This document shows, piece by piece, positions 24,766-33,760 of a DNA stretch of 64,000 bases. Location of the stretch: the NCBI RefSeq assembly GCF_003054555.1, contig NZ_CP026304.1, positions 496,001 through 560,000 on the forward strand. Reading direction: 5' to 3'. Position numbers and translations under genes: made by a program. Under the pieces are notes generated by a model. That model searched no databases. It had not been told where the DNA came from and saw only the letters and a program-made list of their open reading frames with translations. The DNA comes from Streptomyces lunaelactis. Its GTDB lineage: Bacteria > Actinomycetota > Actinomycetes > Streptomycetales > Streptomycetaceae. Each line of letters opens with the position of its first letter. Position 1 is the first letter of the stretch.

Positions 24766-26565
24766 ATGGGACGCGCGCCCAGCGGAATTGGCAACTGGCG
24801 GATTGTTCTGTCCGTCGCAGGCGGGGCTGCCGTGCTCGGGCTGGGCGGCCTCTACGCCACCGGGCTGGCGGCCGGCGACGACATCGCCGAGGGCACACGC
24901 GTGCGCGGGGTCGACATCGGCGGGATGAGCCGAGCACAGGCCCAGCGGGTCCTGGACCAAAAGCTCGGGCCGGCCTTCGCGGCGCCGGTCGCTTTGAAGA
25001 TCGGTGACCGCATCGGGAAGGCCGATCCCGGTGCGCTCGGGCTGTCCCTGGACGCCGCCGCGTCCGCCGACCGTGCCGCAAGCGCAGGATCCGATCCGGT
25101 CACCGTGATCGGCAGGCTCTTCGCCTCCGACGACCGGGACGTCGAGCCGGTGATCCGCATGGACGAGCAGAAGAGCCGGGCCGAAGTCGACCGCATCGGT
25201 GCAGCCGCCAAGCAGCAGGTCCGCGACGGGGCAATATCGTTCGACAAGGGCAAAGCCAAGGCCGTCGCCCCGGTCACCGGCATCACCGTGACCACGGACC
25301 AGGCCCTGGACACCATTCGCGACGCATACCTCCGCACGCCGGCTGCCGGCCCCGTCGTGCTGCCCCTCAAGCAGACGCAGCCGCGGATCGGCCCGCAGGA
25401 GACCGAGCGGGCCATGAGGGAGTTCGCCCGGCCCGCGATGTCCGGCCCGGTCACGCTCACCCTCGCCGAGAAACGCATATCCATCGGCCCCTCCGCTCTC
25501 GGCAGTCACCTGACGATGAAGCCCGACGCCCAAAAACGCCTCGTGCCGGCCCTTGACTCCAAGGGCCTGCTCGCCGACTCCGCCGTCTCCCGCCCTGTGC
25601 GGGAAGCCGCCCAGAGCCCCCGGGACGCCGTGTTCCGGCTCGACGGCAACGACCGAGTCGTAGTGGCGCAGGAGGCCCGCGTTGGGCGGCCGGTCACCGA
25701 GAAGGCACTCGGCGAGGCCGTCGTACCCCTGCTGACCCGCTCCGGCGCCGCCCGTACCGGCGAGATCGCCACCACCGAGGTCCAGCCGCAACTCACGAGC
25801 GCATCAGCGCAGCGACTCGGCATCTTGGAGAAGGTCTCCTCCTTCACCGTGAACTTCCCGGCCGCCCCCTACCGCAGCACCAATATCGGCCGCGCCGTGG
25901 AGCTCATCAACGGCTCGGTCGTCCTCCCCGGACAGGAGTGGAGCTTCAACCGAACCGTCGGCAAGCGCACCAAGGAGAACGGCTTCGTCGACGGCCTCAT
26001 GATCAACAACGGCCAGTACGAGAAGTCTCCCGGCGGCGGCGTCTCCGCAGTCGCCACCACGATGTTCAACGCCATGTTCTTCGCGGGAGTCAAGCCCGTG
26101 GAGCACGGCGCCCACTCCTTCTACATCGAGCGCTACCCCGAAGGCCGCGAAGCCACGGTCGCGTGGGGCACTCTCGACCTGCGCTGGACCAACGACTCGG
26201 GCCACGCCCTCTACATCCAGGCCGAATCCACCAGCACCTCGGTGACCATTACCTTCCTCGGCACGAAGAAGTACGACGAGATACGTGCGACCAAGGGGCC
26301 GCGCACCAACATCAAGCAGCCGGGCACGCGGACAGGCAGCGACCCCAAGTGCGAGGTCCAGACCCCGCTCGAAGGGTTCGACATATCCGTCGGCCGCGAC
26401 TTCGTGCAGGACGGCCGAAACGTCAAGCACGAAGACTTCAAGACTCACTACACCCCTCGTGACAAGGTCACGTGCACCCCTGAGGAACCGGCCCCCACAG
26501 CGGCGGCGGACCGACCGGACGCACCGCGCGCGACGGCAACGCCCGGCAGCGACCCCCTCGGCTGA
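24766..26565 (+). CDS. VanW family protein with YoaR-type domains
   Basis: A 599-aa protein with one N-terminal transmembrane helix (residues about 12-34) and a large extracytoplasmic part. Two peptidoglycan-binding-4 type (YoaR-like) repeats occupy about 75-340. The VanW domain lies at about 350-500 (VNFPAAPYRSTNIGRAVELINGS, PGQEWSFNRTVGKRT, GGGVSAVATTMFNA). The C-terminal tail is Pro/Ala/Thr-rich. The VanW biochemical role is unknown; despite the name these proteins are not tied to vancomycin resistance. GGGAGAG precedes the ATG. It stands alone. Confidence 0.93.
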   Translation: MGRAPSGIGNWRIVLSVAGGAAVLGLGGLYATGLAAGDDIAEGTRVRGVDIGGMSRAQAQRVLDQKLGPAFAAPVALKIGDRIGKADPGALGLSLDAAASADRAASAGSDPVTVIGRLFASDDRDVEPVIRMDEQKSRAEVDRIGAAAKQQVRDGAISFDKGKAKAVAPVTGITVTTDQALDTIRDAYLRTPAAGPVVLPLKQTQPRIGPQETERAMREFARPAMSGPVTLTLAEKRISIGPSALGSHLTMKPDAQKRLVPALDSKGLLADSAVSRPVREAAQSPRDAVFRLDGNDRVVVAQEARVGRPVTEKALGEAVVPLLTRSGAARTGEIATTEVQPQLTSASAQRLGILEKVSSFTVNFPAAPYRSTNIGRAVELINGSVVLPGQEWSFNRTVGKRTKENGFVDGLMINNGQYEKSPGGGVSAVATTMFNAMFFAGVKPVEHGAHSFYIERYPEGREATVAWGTLDLRWTNDSGHALYIQAESTSTSVTITFLGTKKYDEIRATKGPRTNIKQPGTRTGSDPKCEVQTPLEGFDISVGRDFVQDGRNVKHEDFKTHYTPRDKVTCTPEEPAPTAAADRPDAPRATATPGSDPLG

Positions 26566-26878
26566 TTCGTAACGCCCAGGAGCGAAGACGCCGCGAGCAA
26601 CAGCGGCAACCGGTACACCGAGGTCGTCGGGACATCGCGGGCTCGTCCAGCGGGACCCCGGCGCTCGCGGCTCTGCCGCCCGGTCGCGGGTTACTGCTCG
26701 GAGTGGTGCACCCGCCGGGCCCCGGCACCCCGGCTGCTTCAGGACGGCCAATGGGCGGCTGCACCGCTGAGGCCACGTCGGACATGGCTGGCCCTTCACC
26801 TGAGTGCAGCTTGCATACTTATGCATGAAATGTCATAGTTTAGCCATGCATAGGCCTCTACCCGAGGAACATGACTTG
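26566..26878. other. Intergenic, with an AT-rich operator-like patch
   Basis: The first 240 bp show nothing. The last 70 bp (26805-26870) are AT-rich and hold a perfect palindrome TGCATA-CT-TATGCA at 26812-26825 and a further ATGCAT half-site at 26846. This is probably the regulated promoter of the small zinc-ribbon gene. Confidence 0.5.
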
Positions 26879-27025
26879 ATGACCACTGGAGCCCACCCCA
26901 ACGCTCCCGCCCCCCGCGCGAACATCGCCCAAGCTCGCAACTGCGACGAGTGCCGCGGCTGGGGAAGCGTGGTGACCGATGGACGCTACGAGCTCTGCCC
27001 CGCCTGCCAGACCCAGAGCGCGTGA
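26879..27025 (+). CDS. Small zinc-ribbon-like protein (48 aa)
   Basis: From an ATG at 26879 the protein ends NCDECRGWGSVVTDGRYELCPACQ: two CxxC pairs, the first as CDECRGWG, half of a DnaJ-type zinc repeat. A zinc-binding knuckle is likely. CGAGGAA precedes the start. Homologous tiny proteins are common in Streptomyces and have no assigned role. The upstream palindrome suggests tight regulation. Confidence 0.75.
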   Translation: MTTGAHPNAPAPRANIAQARNCDECRGWGSVVTDGRYELCPACQTQSA

Positions 27026-27085
27026 CCGACAGTTGTGCGTATCGCGATCACGTCAGCCCCCCAATCCCAACCCCCGCTTTCACGG

Positions 27086-27622
27086 TCAGGTACGCAGCCG
27101 CGTCCGATCCTCCTGCGCCACCGCGAAGCCGGGTACGGACGGCCACCGAATCGTCAACACCACCGACTCCTCTTCCGCGACCCACGAATGGTCGACTCCG
27201 CGCCCCCACACGACGTAGTCGCCCTGCTGTTCCAGGAGAACACTGCGTCCCGGGAGTTCGACGCGGAAGCGGCCGCTGATGAGAACCAGGAGAGCCGTTC
27301 GTTCCTCACCTCTCACCCACTGCATTCGCTCGTCGCCACGCGGATGGACGCCCCATTTGATCTCCACAGCGTCGCTGTGGAGAGGACCTTCAGCCCCTTT
27401 GAAGTGCCCGAGGAGCCATCCCCGGTCCAGTGCCGCGTCCTTGCCTGCATTGCCCACGTACGCGCCGGTCAAGGGCACCCTGGGCGAGGACGAGTCAACG
27501 GTCTGGGTGAAGTGAACGGAGTCGTCGAGCATGCGGAGTGGCCGCCAGTTTGCTCGCTCCGGGTGACAGCAGGCGCTGACCTCGGTGTCCGGAATCTGGC
27601 GGCATGGTCGAGTTTCGCTCAC
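27086..27622 (-). CDS. Cupin-domain protein
   Basis: A 178-aa protein whose C-terminal half is a cupin barrel: VEIKWGVHPRGDERMQW, TALLVLISGRFRVELPG, GDYVVWGRGVDHSWVAEEES. The usual two-His metal set of cupin motif 1 is reduced, with His112-like HPRGD and a later His in VDHSW. The N-terminus has a Cys-His patch (SACCHPERANW). The GTG at 27622 overlaps the aldo-keto reductase stop (GTGA), which sets the start. Relatives are sometimes mislabelled signal peptidase I. Function unknown; it should be co-transcribed with the reductase. Confidence 0.82.
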   Translation of the reverse strand: MSETRPCRQIPDTEVSACCHPERANWRPLRMLDDSVHFTQTVDSSSPRVPLTGAYVGNAGKDAALDRGWLLGHFKGAEGPLHSDAVEIKWGVHPRGDERMQWVRGEERTALLVLISGRFRVELPGRSVLLEQQGDYVVWGRGVDHSWVAEEESVVLTIRWPSVPGFAVAQEDRTRLRT

Positions 27623-28527
27623 GCTCCGCTCTGGTGGATGGAGTCCAAGACGGCCAGTTCGTCCTCGGAGAGGCGCAGTGCGCCGGCGGCCACGTTCGCG
27701 ACCAGGTGTTCAGGGTTGCCGGTACCGGGGATGGCCAGCACATGCGGCCCCCGGTGCAGCGTCCATGCCAGCCGCACCTGCGCCGCGCTCATCCCGTGCG
27801 CCCGCGCGACGGCAAGCACCTCATCGCTGTCGGAGCCACTCGCGCCCACCTCACGCCCGGCGCCGGCGATCGCATAGAACGGCACGAACGCGACACCCTG
27901 CTCACCGCAGGCACGCACGAACTCGTCGTGCTCGGGCCGCACGCCGATGCCGTACTGGTTTTGGACGCAGACCACCGGCGCGATGGCCTGGGCCTCGGCG
28001 AGGTGCTCGGGGGTGACGTTGGAGATGCCCAGGTGGCGGATCAACCCGGCGTCGCGCAGCTGGGCCAGTGCGCCGAAACGCTCGGCGATGGAATCGGTTC
28101 CCACGATGCGCAGGTTCACCACGTCGAGGTGATCACGGCCGAGCTGGCGCAGGTTCTCCTCGACCTGGCCGCGCAGCCGCTCGGGAGTGGCATGGGGCTG
28201 CCACGCACCCGACGGGTCCCGGCCAGGCCCGACCTTGGTGGTGATGACGAGATCGTCGGGGTAGGGGGCCAGTGCCCGGTTGATCAGCTCGTTGGCGGAG
28301 CGCAGCGCCGAGAAGTAGAACGCGGCGGTGTCGATGTGGTTCACACCGAGCTCAACCGCCCGGCGCAGCACGCTGATCGCGCGGCCGCGGTCACTCGGAA
28401 CGGCGTCGTCCGCGAACGCCTCGCCGCTCTGCGTCAGGCGCATCGCGCCGAAACCGATCCGGTTGATCTCCAAGTCGCCGAGCGTCCAAGTACCTGATAC
28501 CGCCGCGGTGATCGTCTCTGAGGTCAT
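27619..28527 (-). CDS. Aldo-keto reductase
   Basis: A 302-aa (alpha/beta)8 NADPH-dependent oxidoreductase. Visible: GDLEINRIGFGAMRLTQSG, the first catalytic block VNHIDTAAFYFSALRSANEL (Asp and Tyr of the tetrad), LVITTKVGPGRDP (Lys), DVVNLRIVGTD in place of the usual LxxxHxP, and the cofactor end VLAIPGTGNPEHL. The catalytic His position appears to be Arg or Ile here, so the reaction may be atypical. It is divergent from the ArsR-type regulator with a 50-bp gap, which suggests regulation by that protein. Confidence 0.9.
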   Translation of the reverse strand: MTSETITAAVSGTWTLGDLEINRIGFGAMRLTQSGEAFADDAVPSDRGRAISVLRRAVELGVNHIDTAAFYFSALRSANELINRALAPYPDDLVITTKVGPGRDPSGAWQPHATPERLRGQVEENLRQLGRDHLDVVNLRIVGTDSIAERFGALAQLRDAGLIRHLGISNVTPEHLAEAQAIAPVVCVQNQYGIGVRPEHDEFVRACGEQGVAFVPFYAIAGAGREVGASGSDSDEVLAVARAHGMSAAQVRLAWTLHRGPHVLAIPGTGNPEHLVANVAAGALRLSEDELAVLDSIHQSGA

Positions 28528-28577
28528 GTCCGGGATGATCTCCACGATGTAGGCTGCCAGGCCATTGGTTAAGACAT

Positions 28578-29585
28578 GTGCGAATCCTCGGGGTGGCGGT
28601 GCTGGCGGAGCTGGCTTTTTCGGTGAGCGATCTGGCGCAGGTGCGGTTCGCCGTCTCGCCGATGTGGGAGGTCGGGCCCAGCTTCCGGCTGCTGCACTCC
28701 GGCTCCGCGTACCCCGTGCACCGGCCCTGGGCCGAGCAAGTACGGGCACGGCTGGCAGCCGCCGGGCTGGACCGGGGCTGGCTCGCCGAGCTGATCCCGC
28801 CCTCGGGGTATGTTCCCGACTTCCTCAACCCGGCACCCGCCGGGCCGGCGCCCACGCTGGCGGAGGAGCTGGCCAAGATCCGGGCTGCTCCCTCCACCCG
28901 GATCCGCCAGGACCTCGACCGGCTGAGGCACGAGCAGGGGCGTCTCGGCCCCCGGGCGCGGACCCTGTACGCCGAGCCGCAGGCCCGCCTGGTCCGGGTC
29001 GCGGAAGAGATCGAGACCTACTGGGAGCTGGCGCTGGCGCCCTACTGGGCACGGATCCGGGCGGTGCTCGACGCCGACATCTTCTACCGGGCCCGGCAAG
29101 TCGCCGAGCACGGCACGAGCCACCTCTTCAACGATCTGCACCCCTCGGTGAGCTGGGACGACAACGCGCTCCGGCTGGCCCGCCGGCCGCGGCCCCTGTC
29201 CCGCAATACTGCGGGCGCGGGGCTGTTGCTGATTCCTTCGGCCTTCACCGGACCGGGTCCGTTCACCCGCGTGACGCCGCCGGAACCGCCGCAACTGGCC
29301 TATCCGGCGCGCGGCACGGGCTCGCTGTGGGGACCGCGGCCCATCACCGGGACCGATGCCCTCGCCGCCGTACTCGGCCGCTCCCGGACCCTGCTGCTGA
29401 CCGAACTGGAGACTCCGGTCTCCACCACCGAACTGGCCCACCGCACAGGGCTATCGGCTGCCGGAGTGTCCCAGTGCCTCACCGCGCTGCGCGACGCGGG
29501 CCTGGTCAGTGCCCACCGAGCCGGCCGTTCCGTGCTGTACGCCCGCACCTCCGTCGCCGAATCCGTCCTCGCCGCCTCCCCATAG
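28578..29585 (+). CDS. ArsR-like winged-helix regulator (DUF5937 type)
   Basis: A 335-aa transcription factor. The N-terminal and middle parts (AFSVSDLAQVRFAVSPMWEV, YWELALAPYWARIRAVLDAD, GLLLIPSAFTGPGPFT) match the DUF5937 domain. The C-terminal ~75 residues are a winged helix: RSRTLLLTELETPVSTTELA, TGLSAAGVSQCLTALRDAGL. No conserved metal-sensing cysteines are seen. A GTG at 28578 is the best start but the ribosome site is poor. It is divergent from the aldo-keto reductase operon, its likely target. Confidence 0.88.
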   Translation: MRILGVAVLAELAFSVSDLAQVRFAVSPMWEVGPSFRLLHSGSAYPVHRPWAEQVRARLAAAGLDRGWLAELIPPSGYVPDFLNPAPAGPAPTLAEELAKIRAAPSTRIRQDLDRLRHEQGRLGPRARTLYAEPQARLVRVAEEIETYWELALAPYWARIRAVLDADIFYRARQVAEHGTSHLFNDLHPSVSWDDNALRLARRPRPLSRNTAGAGLLLIPSAFTGPGPFTRVTPPEPPQLAYPARGTGSLWGPRPITGTDALAAVLGRSRTLLLTELETPVSTTELAHRTGLSAAGVSQCLTALRDAGLVSAHRAGRSVLYARTSVAESVLAASP

Positions 29586-29631
29586 GTTGCGAGTTCAGAT
29601 TCACGATTGTGACCAACGGACCTTCCCCATC

Positions 29632-29841
29632 GACGTGACGCCCCCGCACCCTGCCTCCACCGGCCACTACTCCCGGGCATACCTCCGGCGAATCCGACCC
29701 GTCCTCGAGGGCCGGATGGCCACCGACGACCTGGCCACGCTCGACACGCTCCTCGCCGACGACGGACCCCACAGCCTCCTACACCGAAACGACCTGATCG
29801 TCCGCGGCACCAGAACAGCATGGGTAGCCCGCCGGCCCTGA
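29632..29841 (+). pseudogene. C-terminal fragment of a SAM-dependent methyltransferase
   Basis: The frame ending at 29841 reads HYSRAYLRRIRPVLEGRMAT, DDLATLDTLLADDG, SLLHRNDLIVRGTRTAWVARRP, the usual C-terminus of a Streptomyces class I methyltransferase family. The SAM-binding domain is absent; upstream is the regulator stop and unrelated sequence. There is no start or ribosome site, so it is a relic. Confidence 0.55.
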
Positions 29842-29890
29842 ATTGTGCGTTCGAGGACGTGCGGGAAACGGTCATCGCGCACAACGCGGA

Positions 29891-30565
29891 TCAGCGCACG
29901 ATGGAACGCGCGATGCGGAATCCCACGTCGTCGACCTGGAAGCTCGGGTGGCTGCGGCGCCGCGCGGAGGCCCGGCAGCTCCAGTGCTCGTCGAACCAGC
30001 CACCGCCCCGTAGCACCCGGTACGTGCCGTAGACCTCGGCGTCGTAGATGTCCCAGCACCAGTCCCAGACGTTGCCGAGCATGTCGTAAAGGCCCCACGG
30101 GTTGGGCCGCTTGCCGCCCACGTCGTGGATTCGCTCGTGCGAGTTGCCGCGGTACCAAGCGATCTCGTCGAGCGGCCCGTAGCGCGGTCCTGTCGTACCG
30201 GCACGGCAGGCGTGCTCCCACTCGGCTTCGGTCGGCAGCCGGTACCCGCCGGCGGATGCGTCCCACTCGATGCCTTCGCCGTCGGCATGGAGGTGATAGG
30301 CGGGCGCGAACCCGTCGCGTTGGGACAGGGCGTTGCAGAACCGGACCGCGTCCCACCACGAAACACCCTCGACGGGCAACTGGTCCCCTTGGGTGGTGCT
30401 TGGCCGCTGGCCGGTGATCTGTGCGTACAACGCCTGGGTGACCGTGAACGCCGCGAGCTGGTACGGCGCAAGCTCGACCGACCAGCTGCGCTGCGTCCGC
30501 CGGTCCGACAGCGTCACCTGCCCCGGAGGGACAGCGATCATCTCGCTTACCGCGCTCGCGTCCAT
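29891..30565 (-). CDS. Formylglycine-generating-enzyme (SUMF1) family protein
   Basis: A 224-aa protein of the FGE-sulfatase fold, complete but at the short end of the family. Characteristic blocks: VEGVSWWDAVRFCNALSQRDG, GYRLPTEAEWEHACRAGTTG, NPWGLYDMLGNVWDWCWD, RVLRGGGWFDEHWSCRASARR and the ending DDVGFRIARS. True FGEs use a Cys pair to oxidise a sulfatase Cys to formylglycine; the cysteines seen (WCWD, WSCRAS) do not prove that chemistry, and many members are non-enzymatic or act as EgtB-like partners. No sulfatase gene is near. Start ATG at 30565. Confidence 0.88.
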   Translation of the reverse strand: MDASAVSEMIAVPPGQVTLSDRRTQRSWSVELAPYQLAAFTVTQALYAQITGQRPSTTQGDQLPVEGVSWWDAVRFCNALSQRDGFAPAYHLHADGEGIEWDASAGGYRLPTEAEWEHACRAGTTGPRYGPLDEIAWYRGNSHERIHDVGGKRPNPWGLYDMLGNVWDWCWDIYDAEVYGTYRVLRGGGWFDEHWSCRASARRRSHPSFQVDDVGFRIARSIVR

Positions 30566-30749
30566 GGACAGGCGATCCTACCGACACCTGTCCTGGACGA
30601 ACGCGCGGCCGGCTTTCCACGCCGCGCACTGCGACGGATCGAGTCCGGCGCCGGGGTGAGGCTGTCGGTGAAGGCGCGGGCGGCCTCGCGGGGTCGGTGG
30701 ATGCTGTCCGGGCTGTCGCCCCGCACCACGGTCGGTACGGGATGCGGGC

Positions 30750-30844
30750 ACCTGGTTACCGACGAGCACGCGCCGGCGTGGTGGACGCTGGCCGACGCCG
30801 AGGGCAACGAGGCCGATGTGGCCACCTGGAAGGGCCGCGAATGA
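30750..30844 (+). pseudogene. C-terminal fragment of a VOC-fold protein
   Basis: The end of one frame reads DEHAPAWWTLADAEGNEADVA followed by TWKGRE and a TGA at 30842. This is the last strand pair of glyoxalase-like proteins. Nothing upstream in this frame continues the domain. Confidence 0.45.
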
Positions 30845-31033
30845 GGGCGGCAGTCGAGTGGCTGCGCATCACGTCGTCTGCCAGCCGAAACCGGTGATGG
30901 TGAACTGTGCCTACCCGGGCGGAGCGACGAGGGCGTCGGATTGATTCGCGCGCCGAAGCGTTCGGGGGCATCCGGCCAGGTTCGAGGTCCCCGGCTTGCA
31001 GCTATGACCGGCTCGAAGGCGGGTCCGGCCACC

Positions 31034-31052
31034 TAGGCCGTGTCTGACAAAT
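31034..31052. repeat. Dispersed repeat end, copy 2
   Basis: TAGGCCGTGTCTGACAAAT matches 14662-14680 at 18 of 19 bases. After it the sequence (CCCGCCTGGCGCGACGCCC) differs from copy 1, so only the terminal part is shared. It may be the end of a mobile element or its footprint. Confidence 0.6.
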
Positions 31053-31187
31053 CCCGCCTGGCGCGACGCCCAGCTCGCCCAGTCACGGCGGTTGTGACGG
31101 ATCGGGTTCTCGGTGGCCGGTAGCCGCCCGGCGGGCGACCATTGAGGTGGATCCGCTCGTACGGGGGCCTCTCGCCGGGAGACGCCA

Positions 31188-32828
31188 GTGGTGCACACCG
31201 AGGTATCGGACGTACTGGTAGCGGGCGCCGGCCCGGTCGGGCTGACCGCGGCCGCGGAGTTGCGACGGCGCGGGGTCGCCTGCCGCATCGTCGACCGGCT
31301 TCCGGCCAGGTTGCCGTTCGCGAAGGCCGTGGGCATCCAGCCACGCACCTTGGAGATCTGGGACCGGATGGGCCTGGTGCGGGCTGCGCTGGACGCGGCC
31401 GTCCCGATGCGTGGGCAGCTGATCTACGTCAACGGTGCCGAGCAGGCCCGGCTCGACCTCGTGCTGCCGCCCGAGGTGCCGTACGGCTTCGCCGCGCTGC
31501 CGCAGTACGAGACCGAGCGCATCCTCGAGGAGTTCCTGGCCCGCTTCGGGACCCGGATCGAGCGCGGCACCGAGCTGCTGTCGTTCACCCAGGACGCCGA
31601 CGGGGTGTCCAGTCGGCTCCTCAGCTCCTCCGGGACGGAGGAGGAGGTCCGTTCCCGGTTCCTGGTGGGCTGCGACGGCGCGCACAGCGTCGTCCGCAAG
31701 ACACTCGGGCTCACCTTCGAAGGGGGCGCCTTCCCCGAGGAGTACATGCTCGCCGATGTGGAGGTCGACTGGGACCTGCCGCCCGGGTACGGCGTACGCG
31801 CCATGCACCACGATGCCGAGGGCGCCGTCGACGACGTGCTGGTGTGTATTCCGCTGCCCGGCCCCGGCCGCTACCGGATGTCGATGCTCGTGCCTCCCGA
31901 GCTCTCCACGGCCCGGCGGACCGAGGGCGCTGACCAGGACGGGGTGGCGCACGGCCTGGAGGGCGGCCGGGCCCCTGCGCTCCCCCACATCCAGGCGGTC
32001 CTGGACCGGCTGTCGCCGCAGCCGACCACCGCGTCCGCCATGCGCTGGTCCTCGGTGTTCCGGATCAGCCACCGGCTGGTGGACCGGTACGCCGACGGCC
32101 GGGTCTTCGTCGCCGGGGACGCCGCGCACATCCATCCGCCGACGGGCGCGCAGGGCATGAACACAGGGATCCAGGACGCGTACAACCTGGCCTGGAAGCT
32201 CGCCCTCGCGACCGGGGGCTCCGCACATCCGCAGCTGCTCGCGAGTTACGACGCCGAGCGTCGGCCGATTGGCGAGGAGGTCGTCGGCCGAACCGTCCGG
32301 CACGCCACCGAGGGCATCCAGGCCGACCCGACGGACCCGGCGACCCTGATGCTGCGCGAGGCGCAGCTGCTCGTCGGCTACCGAGGCAGCCCGATCGTGG
32401 GCCGGCCGCACCCGGACGGCGACGGGGCCGGCCCACAGCCCGGAGACCGGGCACCGGACTGTGGCGGCCTCACCGGGGAGATCGCCGCCTATCCGCTGCG
32501 GCTGTACGACCTACTGCGGGACCGCGGGCACGTGCTGCTGCTGTACGGGAACGGCCCGCCGGGCGACGGACTCGACGAACTCGCCGCCGCAGCACGGGAG
32601 CTGTCCCACGGCCAGACAGAACCCTGCGTGGTACTCGCCGAGGGCGCACCCGCCAACGGCACACGGCTGCCGGTGTACCGCGACGGCCGGGGCGAGTTCG
32701 CGCGAGCCTACGGGGCGCAGGATCCGACGGGGTTCGTCGTGCGCCCGGACGGCTACCTCGGAACCCGCCTCTGCCCGCCGACCACGCAGGAACTGGCCGC
32801 CCACCTCGCATGCGTATTCCGGTCCTGA
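31188..32828 (+). CDS. FAD-dependent aromatic monooxygenase (PHBH/RdmE type)
   Basis: A 546-aa group A flavoprotein hydroxylase. The FAD-binding GxGxxG motif is in VLVAGAGPVGLTAAAEL (10-26). The second motif DG is in FLVGCDGAHSVVRKTLG. The GD motif region reads VFVAGDAAHIHPPTGAQGMN, followed by GIQDAYNLAWKLA. A thioredoxin-like C-terminal domain (from about 400) ends in FVVRPDGYLGTR, as in the aromatic polyketide hydroxylases (RdmE, PgaE). It likely hydroxylates a phenolic substrate with NAD(P)H and O2. Double GTG start; GGGAG precedes by 7 bases. No polyketide genes are near. Confidence 0.93.
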   Translation: MVHTEVSDVLVAGAGPVGLTAAAELRRRGVACRIVDRLPARLPFAKAVGIQPRTLEIWDRMGLVRAALDAAVPMRGQLIYVNGAEQARLDLVLPPEVPYGFAALPQYETERILEEFLARFGTRIERGTELLSFTQDADGVSSRLLSSSGTEEEVRSRFLVGCDGAHSVVRKTLGLTFEGGAFPEEYMLADVEVDWDLPPGYGVRAMHHDAEGAVDDVLVCIPLPGPGRYRMSMLVPPELSTARRTEGADQDGVAHGLEGGRAPALPHIQAVLDRLSPQPTTASAMRWSSVFRISHRLVDRYADGRVFVAGDAAHIHPPTGAQGMNTGIQDAYNLAWKLALATGGSAHPQLLASYDAERRPIGEEVVGRTVRHATEGIQADPTDPATLMLREAQLLVGYRGSPIVGRPHPDGDGAGPQPGDRAPDCGGLTGEIAAYPLRLYDLLRDRGHVLLLYGNGPPGDGLDELAAAARELSHGQTEPCVVLAEGAPANGTRLPVYRDGRGEFARAYGAQDPTGFVVRPDGYLGTRLCPPTTQELAAHLACVFRS

Positions 32829-32882
32829 GCTTCGGCGTCCGCGCGCGGTGCCGGCTGAACTCCGCATCGAGAACTCAGCGCA

Positions 32883-33221
32883 GTGGGCGAGGAGTCGGCC
32901 ACCGCGAAGGGCGGCACCGCACTCGCCTCCCTGGCCCTGTCCGGCCAGAAGAGCGGCGCCATCGTCCAGGACGACTGGACCCAGGACGCGGACGCGTTCG
33001 CCGAGATCGCCGCGCAGCTGCGCTCGTACTTCGACGGCAAGCTGACCCGCTTCGACATCGAGTACGTCACCAGCGGCTCCGAGTTCCAGCAACAGGCCTG
33101 GAAGGCCGTCGAGACCATCCCGTACGGCACCACGACCAGCTACGGCAAGCTCGCCGAGCAGATCGGCACCCCGCGCACCGCGGTCCGGGCGGCGCCGCAC
33201 ACCGAAGGAACCACACCGTGA
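32883..33221 (+). pseudogene. ogt: Truncated O6-alkylguanine-DNA alkyltransferase (ogt) lacking the active site
   Basis: A 112-aa frame. Residues about 38-98 match Ogt/AGT: FAEIAAQLRSYFDGKLTRFD, SEFQQQAWKAVETIPYGTTT, SYGKLAEQIG. The sequence then jumps to a short tail at TPRTAVRAAPHTEGTTP. The catalytic PCHR block and everything after it are missing, and the N-terminal ~35 residues do not match the family. It cannot accept alkyl groups. Its stop overlaps the next gene start (GTGA), the arrangement expected for an ogt-dioxygenase operon. Confidence 0.78.
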
Positions 33222-33760
33222 TCGACACCACCCATCTCGAGGGCCGCGCCGCCGACCGCGTCGCGGCGGGCGACTGGGACGCGCTCACCGAGGAACTCAA
33301 CGAATACGGCAACACGCTCACCGGACAGCTCCTCACCCCCGACGAGTGCCGCCCGATCGCCGACCTGTACGACAAGAGTGAGCGGTTCCGCTCGACCGTC
33401 GACATGGCCCGTCACCGCTTCGGCTCAGGCCAGTACCGTTACTTCACCCACGACCTGCCCGAGCAGGTCGCCCAGCTGCGCCAGGCGTTCTACCCGCGCC
33501 TGCTTCCCATCGCCCGCGACTGGGCCGCAAAGCTCGACCAGCCCGCACCCCGGCCCGACAGCCTGCAGGAGTGGCTGACGATGTGCCACGAGGCCGGCCA
33601 GGCCAAGTCCGCCCAGATCCTGCTGCGGTACGGCACCGGTGACTGGAACGCCCTGCACCGCGACGTGTTCGGCGACATGCTCTTCCCCCTCCAGGTCGTC
33701 ATCGGCTTGAACGCACCCGCGGCTCGCGCCGACAACGGTGGCCAGGCGCGGCTCGACTGA
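33218..33760 (+). pseudogene. C-terminally truncated 2OG-Fe(II) dioxygenase
   Basis: A 180-aa frame from a GTG with GAAGGAA ahead. It matches a Streptomyces 2-oxoglutarate/Fe(II) oxygenase up to NALHRDVFGDMLFPLQVVIGL, which contains the first His-x-Asp of the iron facial triad. The protein then ends in AARADNGGQARLD, so the distal His and the 2OG-binding Arg are missing (roughly the last third). It is therefore probably inactive. In intact genomes this gene type is next to ogt and is thought to serve alkylation repair. Confidence 0.75.

Larger units (their letters stand above)
30566..31187. other. Intergenic stretch with gene fragments and a dispersed repeat
   Basis: It holds a VOC fragment (30750-30844), copy 2 of the dispersed repeat (31034) and, on the minus strand near 30650-30745, a short frame VVRGDSPDSIHRPREAARAF that resembles the first helix of an RsbW-type ATP-binding protein. 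No intact gene. Confidence 0.45.

Noticed and set aside
24766..26565. Vancomycin resistance role for the VanW protein
   Set aside because: No vanHAX-type genes are nearby; the family name is historical. The D-Ala-D-Ala ligase homologue is 35 kb away.
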